The notes under the pieces: model-generated | What the model was told of the DNA's origin: nothing | What the model saw: the letters and a program-made list of their open reading frames with translations, nothing else | Databases searched by the model: none | Assembly (NCBI GenBank): GCA_012719135.1 | Contig: JAAYAW010000016.1 | Span: 1 to 64,000 of the forward strand | Length of the DNA stretch: 64,000 bases | Direction of reading: 5' to 3' | Source of the DNA: Chloroflexota bacterium | GTDB lineage: Bacteria > Chloroflexota > Anaerolineae > UBA1429 | Program-made: the position numbers and the translations under genes | Shown: positions 1 through 9,623 of the stretch, piece by piece | Layout: the number at the start of each line of letters is the position of its first letter | How positions within the stretch are numbered: position 1 is the first letter of the stretch

Positions 1-24
1 ACCTCCAGGCGGTAGCGGTCCTTG

Positions 25-1020
25 CTACATCTGCGAGAGGCGCTGCGCAGCCAGTACCGCCGCTCCAACCGAGCCCGAGGCATCACCCAGCTCTGCGGCG
101 ACGATGCGGATTGATTCGCTCTCGTTCTTGTTCAGAAAGTGCTGGTAGGCCACCTCGCGCACGCGCCCAAGGTAGCCCTCCCCCATGCGCTCTACCACAC
201 CACCGCCGACTACCACGGCCTCTGGATCCAGCACATTGACGCAACTGGCGATCAGCAAACCCAGGTACCTCTGCGCCTCATCGATCGCATGCACCGTCAC
301 AGCGTCGCCTTGTTGATAGGCACGGTCGAGCACCGCAGAGGTCAGATTCTTGCGGCCCTGCTCCTTCATCAGTTGAGGAATGATGGACGATTCCCCGGCA
401 TCAATCGCCTCGTTGATGGCCCTTTCGATGCCGCTTCGGCTCGCGTAAGCCTCCGCATGTCCCCGCTCGCCACAGCCGCACAGGGCGCCATCCGCCTGGA
501 GAACCATGTGCCCGACCTCTCCGGCCGAGCCGCGAAAGCCGGTGTGGAGCGCGCCGTTCAGGATGAGCCCGCCACCCAGCCCGGTTCCCACGAACATGGC
601 GATCATGTCTCTGGTGCCGCGCCCGGCGCCGAAGCGATGCTCACCAACAGCGCCGACGTTCACATCGTTATCCACGATCACACGGAGGCCCAGCCTTTCG
701 GAAAGCCTTGCCGCAAGCGGATACTGGTTCCATGTTGGCCCCATGTTGGTCAGGCTAAGCACAAGCCCCTGACTGGCCAGCACGGGCCCGGGCACCCCAA
801 CCCCGACACCGAGGACGTCCTGCTTCGTGACACCCGCAGCCAGCAAGGCCTGTTTGATGGCCTTGACAACGCGGCCAACCACGGCATCCGCCCCCAGCTC
901 CGCCCGGGATTTAGCCTTAGCCTCGCCGAGGCGCTCGCCTGAGCTTACGTCCACGACCGAGACATAGAGGCTTGTGGCACCCAGGTCGACACCGATCGCA
1001 AGATTGCGCCGCTGCTCCAT
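25..1020 (-). CDS. ROK family protein / glucokinase-like sugar kinase
   Basis: N-term IGVDLGATSLYVSVVD, FVGTGLGGGLILNG, GEVGHMVL and CGCGERGHAEAYAS are ROK motifs (zinc-binding CxCGxxGC-like). Confidence 0.93.
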   Translation of the reverse strand: MEQRRNLAIGVDLGATSLYVSVVDVSSGERLGEAKAKSRAELGADAVVGRVVKAIKQALLAAGVTKQDVLGVGVGVPGPVLASQGLVLSLTNMGPTWNQYPLAARLSERLGLRVIVDNDVNVGAVGEHRFGAGRGTRDMIAMFVGTGLGGGLILNGALHTGFRGSAGEVGHMVLQADGALCGCGERGHAEAYASRSGIERAINEAIDAGESSIIPQLMKEQGRKNLTSAVLDRAYQQGDAVTVHAIDEAQRYLGLLIASCVNVLDPEAVVVGGGVVERMGEGYLGRVREVAYQHFLNKNESESIRIVAAELGDASGSVGAAVLAAQRLSQM

Positions 1021-1053
1021 GTCGCCTCCTATCGTCGCGCTATGGATAATCGC

Positions 1054-1743
1054 CTACTCAGGGTCCTGAAGCCAGAGGCAGCGCGCCACAGCGCCCTCCA
1101 GCACCACGCGCTCGCCGCCCACCAACACGGCAATCAAACCACTCCCTGAAGGCGGCTCGAGCCCCAACACCGTCAGCCGCGCGCCCGGCAGAAGGTGTTG
1201 AGCCTCAAGAAGCGCCAGCGTGGCGCTATCGCGCTCCGCTTCTTCGTGGATGCGCAGGAGGACATACTCCCGCCCAGGGGAGACCTCGGTCAGCGGCCGC
1301 GATGCGCCGACTCTCGCTTCCTGCCCGGGCAGCGGATTCCCATGCGGGCAGGCCACCGTCCCATCGGCAAAAGCGCCGTCGAGCAGTTCCGCCACGCGGG
1401 ACGCCGTTTCAGAGGAAAGCCCGTGCTCAAGCCGGTCCGCCTCGCCATGCACCTCGGACCAGGGCACGTTCAGGACTCGGGCTAACAGCAACTCGGTCAG
1501 CATGTGTCGCCGCACCACCGAAGCGGCGGCAACACTCCCCTCCTCGGTCAGACGAACCGTCTTGTCCTGGCCCATCAACACCCAGCCATCCCTGACCATG
1601 CGCTGCAGCGTGGCCGTGACGGTAGGAGGCGACACCTCCATCCACTCGGCAAGACGGCGGCCGTACACTGGCTGGCTGTCTCGCAACAGGGTGTAGATGA
1701 CGCCCAGATAATCCTCGATGGTGGGAGACGGCCTCTCCGACAT
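1054..1743 (-). CDS. DtxR/MntR-family metal-dependent transcriptional regulator
   Basis: PTIEDYLGVIYTLL..., winged-helix VSPPTVTATLQRMVRDGWV, metal-binding region RRHMLTELLLARVLNVPWSEVHGEADRLEHGLS. Confidence 0.92.
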   Translation of the reverse strand: MSERPSPTIEDYLGVIYTLLRDSQPVYGRRLAEWMEVSPPTVTATLQRMVRDGWVLMGQDKTVRLTEEGSVAAASVVRRHMLTELLLARVLNVPWSEVHGEADRLEHGLSSETASRVAELLDGAFADGTVACPHGNPLPGQEARVGASRPLTEVSPGREYVLLRIHEEAERDSATLALLEAQHLLPGARLTVLGLEPPSGSGLIAVLVGGERVVLEGAVARCLWLQDPE

Positions 1744-1953
1744 GCTGTTCGACTCTCCCCGTACCGCTTTGACGGCGTAACCGAACGTAGAACATGGGGC
1801 GCAGCCTTCGCATCCGCGGTATGCCCATGATACCAGCGCATTGGTGGGCGGTCAATCGCCGGGAAGCGCGGTCAGGCCCTCCGCTGGACATCCATACACG
1901 GATGGACTAGTATGGCGGGCAGGCATATGCCAAACACCCATGGAGGTATCCAT

Positions 1954-2727
1954 ATGATCAGTGATACGAGCTACAGGCTCGACGGCCAGACGGGCCTCGT
2001 CATCGGAGGAGCGGGCGGCATCGGGCAAGTTCTGGCTCTGGGGCTGGCCGCAGCGGGAGCAAACGTCGTTGTCGCCGACTTGGCGTCCAAACTGCAGGAT
2101 GCGGAGGCTGTTGCCGACAGCATACGAGCCGGTGGAACACGCGCTCTGGCTCTGGGAATTGACGTCACCAATGTGGCCTCCATTCAAGAGGTAGTAACTC
2201 GCTCCGTATCCGAGTTCAAGGCTCTGGACTGGATGGTCAACTGCGCCGGCATCAACATCCGCAAGCCCGTTCTGGACTATACCGAGCGCGAATGGGACCT
2301 CATGGTGGACATCAACCTCAAGGGCGCCTTCTTCTGCACCCAGGCTGTGGCGCGCCAGATGGTTTCCCAGAAGCACGGGCGGATCGTCAACATCGCCTCT
2401 CAGCTGGCCGCTGTGGCCATGCGCGATCGGTCGATCTATGCAATCACCAAGGCCGGTGTGGCGCACATGGCCAAGGCCTTCGCAGTGGAGCTGGCTCCCA
2501 TGGGAGTTGCCGTGAACGCGGTGGGGCCCACGTTTGTCTCTACGCCGCTGACAACCGATATGTTCACGGACGCGACCTTTATCCAGGAGAACCTGCCCCA
2601 CATACCAGCGGGACGCTTTGGAACCACAGATGACGTCCTGGGCACGGTGCGTTTCCTCCTTTCGCCCGCAGCTGACCTGATCACCGGGCAGCTCATCCTG
2701 GTGGATGGGGGATACACCAGTTGGTAA
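1954..2727 (+). CDS. SDR family oxidoreductase
   Basis: GGAGGIGQVLALGLAAAGANVVVAD Rossmann motif, NCAGIN, S..YAITKAGVAHM catalytic YxxxK; ATG at 1954 after GGAGG. Confidence 0.93.
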   Translation: MISDTSYRLDGQTGLVIGGAGGIGQVLALGLAAAGANVVVADLASKLQDAEAVADSIRAGGTRALALGIDVTNVASIQEVVTRSVSEFKALDWMVNCAGINIRKPVLDYTEREWDLMVDINLKGAFFCTQAVARQMVSQKHGRIVNIASQLAAVAMRDRSIYAITKAGVAHMAKAFAVELAPMGVAVNAVGPTFVSTPLTTDMFTDATFIQENLPHIPAGRFGTTDDVLGTVRFLLSPAADLITGQLILVDGGYTSW

Positions 2728-2787
2728 CCGTGGGCCAAGGGCGGTTTGTGGCCCCAAGACGCGAGCGATGAACACGAGGAGGGTCTC

Positions 2788-3543
2788 ATGAAGGGTGTTG
2801 TGCTGGCCGGTGGCCTCGGGTCGCGGCTGTATCCGCTAACCCACGCGACAAACAAGCACCTGCTTCCCGTCTACGACAAGCCGATGGTCTACTATCCGAT
2901 CCGGACGCTGGTCCAGGCGGGAATCAACGAGGTACTGATCGTGACGGGTGGCCCTCACGCGGGCGACTTTATCGGGGTGCTGCGCAATGGAAAAGACCTT
3001 GGCCTGCGTCATCTCGAGTACGCCTTTCAGGCGACGGAGGGCGGCATTGCTGATGCCCTCAGCCTGTGTGAGGACTTTGCCGACGGCGGCGATATTGCCG
3101 TGATACTGGGCGACAACACCACCGATGCGGACATCTCGGCTTCAGTCAAAGGTTTTGCAGGCGGCGCGATGGTGTTCCTTCGTCAGGTGCCGGATCCGGA
3201 GCGTTTTGGCGTGCCCGTCTTTGACGCCCAGAACCAGTCGCGCATCATCGGCATTGAGGAAAAGCCCCGAGAGCCCAAAAGCAACTATGCCGTTACCGGG
3301 CTGTACCTCTATGACAACCGGGTCTTTGAGTTCATCAAGACTCTGGAGCCTTCTGCCCGGGGCGAGCTAGAGATCACGGACGTCAACAATGCCTACATCC
3401 GTCTGGGCTCCCTCAAGTGGGCGGAACTCAAGGGTTTCTGGTCCGATGCCGGCACATTCGAGAGCCTGTTCCGGTCGAACGTCTTCTGGGCGCAAAAGAG
3501 CACCGGCCAGGCCGCAGAGGACTTTCGCGAGTACTTGACGTAG
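2788..3543 (+). CDS. Sugar nucleotidyltransferase (glucose-1-phosphate thymidylyltransferase-like, short form)
   Basis: MKGVVLAGGLGSRLYPLTHATNKHLLPVYDKPMVYYPI signature; GIEEKP; about 252 aa. Confidence 0.93.
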   Translation: MKGVVLAGGLGSRLYPLTHATNKHLLPVYDKPMVYYPIRTLVQAGINEVLIVTGGPHAGDFIGVLRNGKDLGLRHLEYAFQATEGGIADALSLCEDFADGGDIAVILGDNTTDADISASVKGFAGGAMVFLRQVPDPERFGVPVFDAQNQSRIIGIEEKPREPKSNYAVTGLYLYDNRVFEFIKTLEPSARGELEITDVNNAYIRLGSLKWAELKGFWSDAGTFESLFRSNVFWAQKSTGQAAEDFREYLT

Positions 3544-3569
3544 CTTCACAGGATGTTGGCCTGGATGCA

Positions 3570-3605
3570 AAGGGAGGGTGATGCTGTCGCGCATCACCCT
3601 CCCTT
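3570..3605. terminator. Bidirectional intrinsic-terminator-like hairpin between convergent genes
   Basis: Perfect 15-bp stem AAGGGAGGGTGATGC / GCATCACCCTCCCTT with 6-nt loop, A-rich on one flank. Confidence 0.75.
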
Positions 3606-3622
3606 CCTATCGGTTCACGCGG

Positions 3623-3994
3623 CTACCAGCGAAAGACGTCGCTCTTGAACAGTTCCAGCGGATTGCCATCAGGATCGCGGAAGAACGCGACCTGCATGGG
3701 GCCCGCCTCTCTGGGCTCTACAAAGAACTCGACGCCCTTCGCCTTGAGTTCCTCATAGGTGGCCATCACATCATCTACCTCAAAGGCCAGATGGGCAAAG
3801 GCCCCCTCGGCACCGGGAACCTGATCCGGGATGCCCATCAGCTCGATCGTGGTGCCGCCGATGTCGATAAAGACGCAATCGCGGCCAGGCATCTCAGCCG
3901 CGATTCTTAGCCCCAGCACCTCGGTGTAGAATGCCTTTGCCCGGGCGAAATCGGGCGTGCGCAGCGCCACATGGTGAGCCTTGACCCCTTGCAT
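3623..3994 (-). CDS. VOC family (glyoxalase/bleomycin resistance-like) protein
   Basis: HHVALRTPDFARAKAFYTEVLGL..., HLAFEVDDVMATYEELKAKGVEF, FFRDPDGNPLELF. Confidence 0.92.
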   Translation of the reverse strand: MQGVKAHHVALRTPDFARAKAFYTEVLGLRIAAEMPGRDCVFIDIGGTTIELMGIPDQVPGAEGAFAHLAFEVDDVMATYEELKAKGVEFFVEPREAGPMQVAFFRDPDGNPLELFKSDVFRW

Positions 3995-4083
3995 AGCCTT
4001 TTACCTTCCTATCTGTGGGTTTGACCCGAACGCATCCATCGTAACGCTGGCCATCGGAGCTGTCAACCTGTCGCGGAGACCGT

Positions 4084-4112
4084 TTGACACGCCCCACGCC
4101 GCCGTTTACACT
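4084..4112 (+). promoter_or_regulatory. Putative sigma70-type promoter for the methyltransferase gene
   Basis: TTGACA (4084-4089), 17 nt, TACACT (4107-4112); overlaps the ORF-track start, so the true start is probably GTG 4141. Confidence 0.55.
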
Positions 4113-4140
4113 GGGCGCAGTCTCGCAGGTGGTGGGTGCG

Positions 4141-4950
4141 GTGAGCAACGAGAGACAGGAAGCCGAGCGCGACATCGGGTCCCTCTGGAGGGGCGTCGAT
4201 TTGTCGGGCAACACGGTGGTCATCGGGCTCGGCGAAGGCCTGCTCATTCAGGCCTTGTCGGAGCACGCCTTGAGCGCGGGGGGCCAGGTGATCGCGCTCA
4301 GCCGCCGCATGGCCGAGATCGAGTCCGTGACCCGTCGCATCCCCACGCCCGGCCTTCAGTTTGTGCAGTCCCGTCCTCGGGCGCTCCCGCTGCTGGATGG
4401 CACCGTCGACCTGATGGTGTTAAGCAGCGCGATTCGCCAGGTTCCTACGAGTGCTCTCCCGGCCTTCTTTGAGGAGGTGTGGCGCGTGCTTGTGCCCGGC
4501 GGCCGGCTTCGCCTTTCGGACGTGCTCCAGCCCAGTGAAGCCGAGTACAACGAGGCGTGGCGCCTGAGAAACGCGCTGATCGAACGGCTGGCTCAGGCCA
4601 TCGGGCGCCCCACCGCACTCTATGCGAACCTGCCCGCCGTCGCTCAGGCACTGACGCAGATCGGCTTTGAGAACCTGGCGGTTTCTCTGTTGCCAGGCTA
4701 CCCGCTGACCGAAGCCTGGCTGGACAACACGGAGGAGGCCGTCCTGGCCATGGCCTCACGTCCGATCGATCCCGACCTGCGGCAGCAGATCCTCGAACGG
4801 GATCTACCGCGCCTGATTGCGGCCTTTCGCTCGGGTGATCAGCGCGCCGCCGAGCGCTTTGTACTGCGTGGAGCCAAGGCCGGTGGTCTGGCTCTGGATA
4901 TGGAGGCATCCTTCACGGAGGCCGACCTGGTGGATCAGGATGACAACTGA
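4141..4950 (+). CDS. Class I SAM-dependent methyltransferase-like protein
   Basis: Methyltransf_11-type fold: VVIGLGEGLLIQALSEHAL, VDLMVLSSAIRQVP...VWRVLVPGGRLRLSDV. Confidence 0.75.
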   Translation: MSNERQEAERDIGSLWRGVDLSGNTVVIGLGEGLLIQALSEHALSAGGQVIALSRRMAEIESVTRRIPTPGLQFVQSRPRALPLLDGTVDLMVLSSAIRQVPTSALPAFFEEVWRVLVPGGRLRLSDVLQPSEAEYNEAWRLRNALIERLAQAIGRPTALYANLPAVAQALTQIGFENLAVSLLPGYPLTEAWLDNTEEAVLAMASRPIDPDLRQQILERDLPRLIAAFRSGDQRAAERFVLRGAKAGGLALDMEASFTEADLVDQDDN

Positions 4951-4974
4951 GCGGCTGGGCCCCCGCATCGTACG

Positions 4975-6123
4975 ATGACGATCTACGTCGATGTGTCAGC
5001 TGCCGTCCACAGTAAAGCCGGGTTGAGCCGCTACGCCTCGAGCCTGGTTAGGGCTCTCGATCCCCTGCTCGGAGAGCGACTGGGTCTATTCCAGAATGGT
5101 CTCGGGGCGCGGGCACCGCTGGAAGGCTTTTCCGACCGGACGGTCGGAGTCCCATACGGGTACAAGCCCTGGCGCGCGATGGTGCTGGCCAGCCAGGGGT
5201 TGTGCGTTCGGCTCATCCGACATCTGCCCGATGCGGAGTTGTTTCACGCCACAGAGCATCTCCTGCCCACTGTGGGTCGGGTACCCACAGTGCTAACGGT
5301 CCACGACCTGATATTCCAGCGCTATCCTCAGTACCACAAGCGCGCCAACTACATGTACCTTCGGGCAGCCATGCCCCTGTTCTGCCGTCGCGCCTCCGCG
5401 GTGATCGCAATCTCGGACAGCACTCGCCGTGACCTGATAGAGCTCTACGGCCTGCCGGAGGACAAGATCACGGTGATCGCCGAGGCCGCAGCGCCAGCCT
5501 TCACACCCCAGAGCCCAGAGCGCATCCAGGATGTCCGCACCCGATACGGCCTGCCCGAACGTTACGTACTGGCGCTCGGCACGCTGGAGCCCCGAAAGAA
5601 CCTCTCGCGTCTCATCGATGCGAGCGGTCCACTCATCGAACGCGGCATCATCGATGCGCTCGTGCTCGTTGGCGCTCGCGGCTGGCTCGTTGACGAGTTC
5701 GATCAGCACCTGGCATCATCGCGCTGGCGCGAACGGGTCATTCAGCCGGGCTTTGTGGCCGAGGAAGACTTGCCCGCCCTGTACGCTGGAGCCGTGCTGA
5801 CAGCCCAGCCCAGCCTCTATGAAGGTTTCGGGTTGCCGGTTCTGGAGGCCATGGCCAGCGGCTGTCCGGTCTGCTCCAGCTCGGCCTCCAGCCTGCCGGA
5901 GGTGGGAGGCGACGCTTCCCGGTACTTTGACCCGCATGACGTGGATGACATGGCCGACGTGCTCCTCCAGGTGGCCGCGGACGACGCGGTGAGGCAGCAG
6001 ATGCGCGAGGCCGGCCTGGCCAGGGCCCGGACCTTTTCCTGGGCGCGCACGGCCAGGGAGACCGCCGCCCTCTACGAGAAGGTGATCGCCGAACACGGCC
6101 GGGCTCGGCGGCCCGGCGCATGA
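4975..6123 (+). CDS. Glycosyltransferase family 1/GT4
   Basis: VLALGTLEPRKNLSRLIDA, PSLYEGFGLPVLEAMASGCPV, SSLPEVGGDA. Confidence 0.94.
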   Translation: MTIYVDVSAAVHSKAGLSRYASSLVRALDPLLGERLGLFQNGLGARAPLEGFSDRTVGVPYGYKPWRAMVLASQGLCVRLIRHLPDAELFHATEHLLPTVGRVPTVLTVHDLIFQRYPQYHKRANYMYLRAAMPLFCRRASAVIAISDSTRRDLIELYGLPEDKITVIAEAAAPAFTPQSPERIQDVRTRYGLPERYVLALGTLEPRKNLSRLIDASGPLIERGIIDALVLVGARGWLVDEFDQHLASSRWRERVIQPGFVAEEDLPALYAGAVLTAQPSLYEGFGLPVLEAMASGCPVCSSSASSLPEVGGDASRYFDPHDVDDMADVLLQVAADDAVRQQMREAGLARARTFSWARTARETAALYEKVIAEHGRARRPGA

Positions 6124-6199
6124 TGCACCGCTGGCGCTTCGAATACCGGCCAGCGGTTGGCGTCGTCACTCGAAACGCACCTATCCCGGGAGCTGTGAC

Positions 6200-7492
6200 G
6201 TGCGCATCTTGATCGCGACCCCCTCGTACCCGCCCAAGATCGGCGGCGGAGAGCGCTATACGCAGGCTCTTGCAGAGGCAGCCGTACAGGCGGGCCACGC
6301 CGTTACCATCATCACCAGCGATATCGCCGAGAACGCCGAGTTCTGGCGCTGGCACCCCCGGCAAAGGCACGCCCGCCCATCGGAGAGCGTGGAGGATGGC
6401 ATTCGCGTACTCCGCTGCCCGGCGCTGGGGCTTCCCGGTGGATGGCCGACCTTGACGCTGTGGCGCAAGGCCATGGTCATGCTTGGCATGCTCGGACCCA
6501 GGACCACCCCACTGCTAGAGCGCATGGCCAGGCTGATCCCCAACGTCCCCAGTCTTGAGGATGAATTCGAGAGGCTGGGCGAACTAGACCTGGTGCACGC
6601 CTACAATCTATCCTGGGAGTACCCGCTGATCGTGGCCTGGCGCACGGCACAGAAGCGCGGGATCCCCTTTGTGGTCACGCCTTATGCACATCTGGGCGCC
6701 GAGGTGAGCGCTCGCGTCACGCGCAACATCACCATGCCTCACCAGCTGAGGGCCATGCAAGGCGCCGACGCGATCCTCGCTTTGCCCACCGCTGAGGCCC
6801 AGGGGCTGATCGCGCTCGGGCTGCGGCCGGATCATGTACACGCGGTGGGATCGGGCTACGATCCCCACCCCGCCGTTGCCGGCGGCCCTGATCCGGTCCA
6901 GCATATCGAGGGACCCGTGGTGGCCTTTGTCGGCCGAATCAGCAAGGACAAGGGGGCTCTCGTCGCGGCAGATGCCGTTCGAATGCTTCGGAGGACCGCC
7001 AGTCCGCCGCCCACCCTGGTGCTGATGGGCCCGTTGGACGACTCCTTCGCACGTTACTATGCACGCATGAGCGCTCGCGAACGGGCGGGGATCGTGCTCC
7101 TGGGGCCCGTGAGCGAGCAGGTCAAGCACACCGTCCTGGAGCGAGCGGAGCTGTTGGTTCTGCCCTCGCGGGTCGATTCCTTCGGGATCGTGCTCCTGGA
7201 GGCGTGGTCTCACGGCAAGCCGGTGATCGGTGCGCGCGCAGGCGGCATACCGGGGGTGATCGACCACGGCGTCGACGGGCTTCTGGTCCCCTGGGGCGAT
7301 CATCGGGCCCTGGCGGAGGCGATCGAGACGATCCTTGGGGATCCCGATCGGGCCCGCCGCATGGGCGATGCCGGGCGTGCAAAGACAGCGGCGCGCTACA
7401 CGTGGCCCGCCGTCTATGCACAGGTGGAAGAGCTGTACCAGCGGGTACTGGTCGCTCGCGGGCATTCCACGGCGGCGATGGACCAGAGCTGA
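6200..7492 (+). CDS. Glycosyltransferase family GT4
   Basis: MRILIATPSYPPKIGGGERYTQALAEAA; VAFVGRISKDKG; LPSRVDSFGIVLLEAWSHGKPVIGARAGGIPGVI. Confidence 0.94.
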   Translation: MRILIATPSYPPKIGGGERYTQALAEAAVQAGHAVTIITSDIAENAEFWRWHPRQRHARPSESVEDGIRVLRCPALGLPGGWPTLTLWRKAMVMLGMLGPRTTPLLERMARLIPNVPSLEDEFERLGELDLVHAYNLSWEYPLIVAWRTAQKRGIPFVVTPYAHLGAEVSARVTRNITMPHQLRAMQGADAILALPTAEAQGLIALGLRPDHVHAVGSGYDPHPAVAGGPDPVQHIEGPVVAFVGRISKDKGALVAADAVRMLRRTASPPPTLVLMGPLDDSFARYYARMSARERAGIVLLGPVSEQVKHTVLERAELLVLPSRVDSFGIVLLEAWSHGKPVIGARAGGIPGVIDHGVDGLLVPWGDHRALAEAIETILGDPDRARRMGDAGRAKTAARYTWPAVYAQVEELYQRVLVARGHSTAAMDQS

Positions 7493-8751
7493 TGCGGATT
7501 GCACTGGTCGTCCACCAGTACCTGCCCGAACACGTCGGGGGGACCGAGGTCTACACCCACAGCCTGGCGGAGGCGCTCACCCGGCAGGGCCACAGCGTCA
7601 CGGTCTTCTTCCCCGACGCCGCAGTCAACGACGACTCGCAGGAAACGATCGACGCGCACATGGCCTGGCGTGCACCCGCCTCCCCGCCCTTTGGCCCTCT
7701 CGGTCCTCTGGGCCAGTTCTGGCGCACCTTCCGGAATCCGGAGACGGAGCGCAGCTACCGCCGCATGCTTGCGCAGATCGATCCAGAGATCGTGCATGTC
7801 CAGCACGTCCAGAACACATCGGTGCGTCTGCTGGCCCTTTCGGGCGCACGTGCCGTCTTTCTCACGCTCCATGACTACTGGTATCGCTGTGCCCAGGGCC
7901 AGCTGGATTATGTCGACCATTCGGTATGCCAGGGACCATCCGGGGCCTGTGCCGAGTGTGCGCGTGCTCGCAGCAGCAGGCCGCTTCCCGTCGCATTGCG
8001 CCCGGCCATCGCTCTGCCGATGGCGTATCGAAACGCCTACATCACCTGGATGCTGACTTTTGTCGAGCGATTCATAGCGCCAAGCCATCACGTACGGGAT
8101 CAGTATGTGCGATGGGGAATGGATGCGGGCCGGATCACAGTGCTGCCGAACGGGGTCGACCTGGAACGGCTGCGGTCGCACGGCGCCGGCATCTCGGAAC
8201 CCTCGGCAGGCATCACCTTCGGCTATCTGGGGGCCCTGGCGCCCTCGAAAGGGGTCCAGACCCTCGTTGACGCCTTCCAGGAGATGCCCTCGAAGGCGCG
8301 TCTGAGGCTCATTGGCGATGAAGAGGCGTTTCCCGCGTACGTCCGAGAGTTGCGCGAGCGAGCCAGGTCCGGCGTCTCGTTCTGTGGACCCGTTCCGTCG
8401 AACCGGGTTGGGGATGCGCTCCGCTCGATCGATTGCCTGATCGTGCCCTCGCTGGTCAGCGAGACCTACTCCATGGTGGTGGATGAGGCCCACGCCATGG
8501 GGGTGCCCGTCGTAGCCAGCCGCATCGGAGCCCTTACGCGCATCCGCGATGGGATAGATGGCCGGCTGTTCGATCCGGGGAACGTGACAGAGCTCCGCCG
8601 TATCCTCCGTGAACTCGCTAGCCAACCCGATCTCTGCCGCCGATACGCCTCTGCCCTGCCACGCGTGCCCGATGTCAACGAGCAGGCCGAAAAGCTCGGG
8701 GCGCTATATGCTGAATCCGTGGCTGCTCGGAAAACGGTCGGACGCGCCTAG
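7492..8751 (+). CDS. Glycosyltransferase family GT4
   Basis: MRIALVVHQYLPEHVGGTEVYTHSLAEAL from ATG 7492 (overlaps the previous stop); VPSLVSETYSMVVDEAHAMGVPVVAS. Confidence 0.93.
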   Translation: MRIALVVHQYLPEHVGGTEVYTHSLAEALTRQGHSVTVFFPDAAVNDDSQETIDAHMAWRAPASPPFGPLGPLGQFWRTFRNPETERSYRRMLAQIDPEIVHVQHVQNTSVRLLALSGARAVFLTLHDYWYRCAQGQLDYVDHSVCQGPSGACAECARARSSRPLPVALRPAIALPMAYRNAYITWMLTFVERFIAPSHHVRDQYVRWGMDAGRITVLPNGVDLERLRSHGAGISEPSAGITFGYLGALAPSKGVQTLVDAFQEMPSKARLRLIGDEEAFPAYVRELRERARSGVSFCGPVPSNRVGDALRSIDCLIVPSLVSETYSMVVDEAHAMGVPVVASRIGALTRIRDGIDGRLFDPGNVTELRRILRELASQPDLCRRYASALPRVPDVNEQAEKLGALYAESVAARKTVGRA

Positions 8752-9605
8752 ACCTCTTCGGCAAACCGCTGGCGGAAGCGGCCGAACACCCAGAGCCCAA
8801 AGGCGAGGAACGCGGCCGAAGTCAAGGCCGTGCGGAGCGTAAAATCCCAGGCTGGGATGTGCGCGGCCGTGCCCACCGTCGAGCCGTACAGGATGGAACG
8901 GTACGACGCTACGATAGAGGCCATCGGATTCAGCATGTAGAGAAGTCGACGCACGGGCAGGAGGAGGCCGGCGATGTGCGCCCACTCTGGTAGCATCTCC
9001 ATCGGGTAAAAGACCGGGGTCAAGAAAAACCAGGCCTGCAGCAAGACCTCCATGATAACCCCGGTATCACGGTAGAAGACGTTGAGAGTCGATAGCAGGA
9101 GAGAGATCCCAACCGTGAACATCAGATGAATGAGCATGACGACAGGGAGAAGGGACACAGCCGGAGTAATCGGCACGCCAAAGACCAGTATCATACCGAA
9201 TAATACGATAAAGGCAAGGCAAAAGTTCACAAAGTTGGCAAGAACCGTGGAAAGAGGCAATACTTCGAGAGGGAAGTAGACCTTCTTAATGAGATGCCCG
9301 TTGTGCGAGACGGACAGGATAGAGCTCGTCACCGCAGTCGAGAAAAAGTTCCATGGCAGAACACCGCACATAACAAAGACGGGGAACTTGGGCACACTGA
9401 GATTCGGGATCATCACAGTGAATACGATGGTAAAGACGAGCATAAGAAGCATCGGATTTACAAGAGACCACAAGAAACCAAGTACGGAGTTCTTGTAGCG
9501 CAACTTGAGATCCCTCATCACCAGGATCCCCAGCAACTCCCGGTAGGCGTACACCTCGCGTATTCGCGTCAGCATGGTTCCCACCTGTAGCCGGATCGCG
9601 GGCAC
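8748..9605 (-). CDS. ABC-2 type polysaccharide exporter permease (Wzm/KpsM-like)
   Basis: ELLGILVMRDLKLRYKNSVLGFLWSLVNPMLLMLVFTIVF N-terminus; multiple hydrophobic helices; adjacent to an ATPase. Confidence 0.94.
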   Translation of the reverse strand: MPAIRLQVGTMLTRIREVYAYRELLGILVMRDLKLRYKNSVLGFLWSLVNPMLLMLVFTIVFTVMIPNLSVPKFPVFVMCGVLPWNFFSTAVTSSILSVSHNGHLIKKVYFPLEVLPLSTVLANFVNFCLAFIVLFGMILVFGVPITPAVSLLPVVMLIHLMFTVGISLLLSTLNVFYRDTGVIMEVLLQAWFFLTPVFYPMEMLPEWAHIAGLLLPVRRLLYMLNPMASIVASYRSILYGSTVGTAAHIPAWDFTLRTALTSAAFLAFGLWVFGRFRQRFAEEV

Positions 9606-9623
9606 GGCCTGCGAAAGAGCGCA

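Noticed and set aside
4084-4140. TTG start of the methyltransferase ORF given in the track
   Set aside because: The segment coincides with a TTGACA-N17-TACACT promoter; GTG 4141 is a better start.
7414-8625. 403-aa minus-strand ORF (similar long shadows at 6608-7504, 1852-2775, 19016-19924 and 39902-40825)
   Set aside because: Opposite strand of confidently assigned GT4, SDR, PaaK-like and gcvPB genes; no motif or RBS support.
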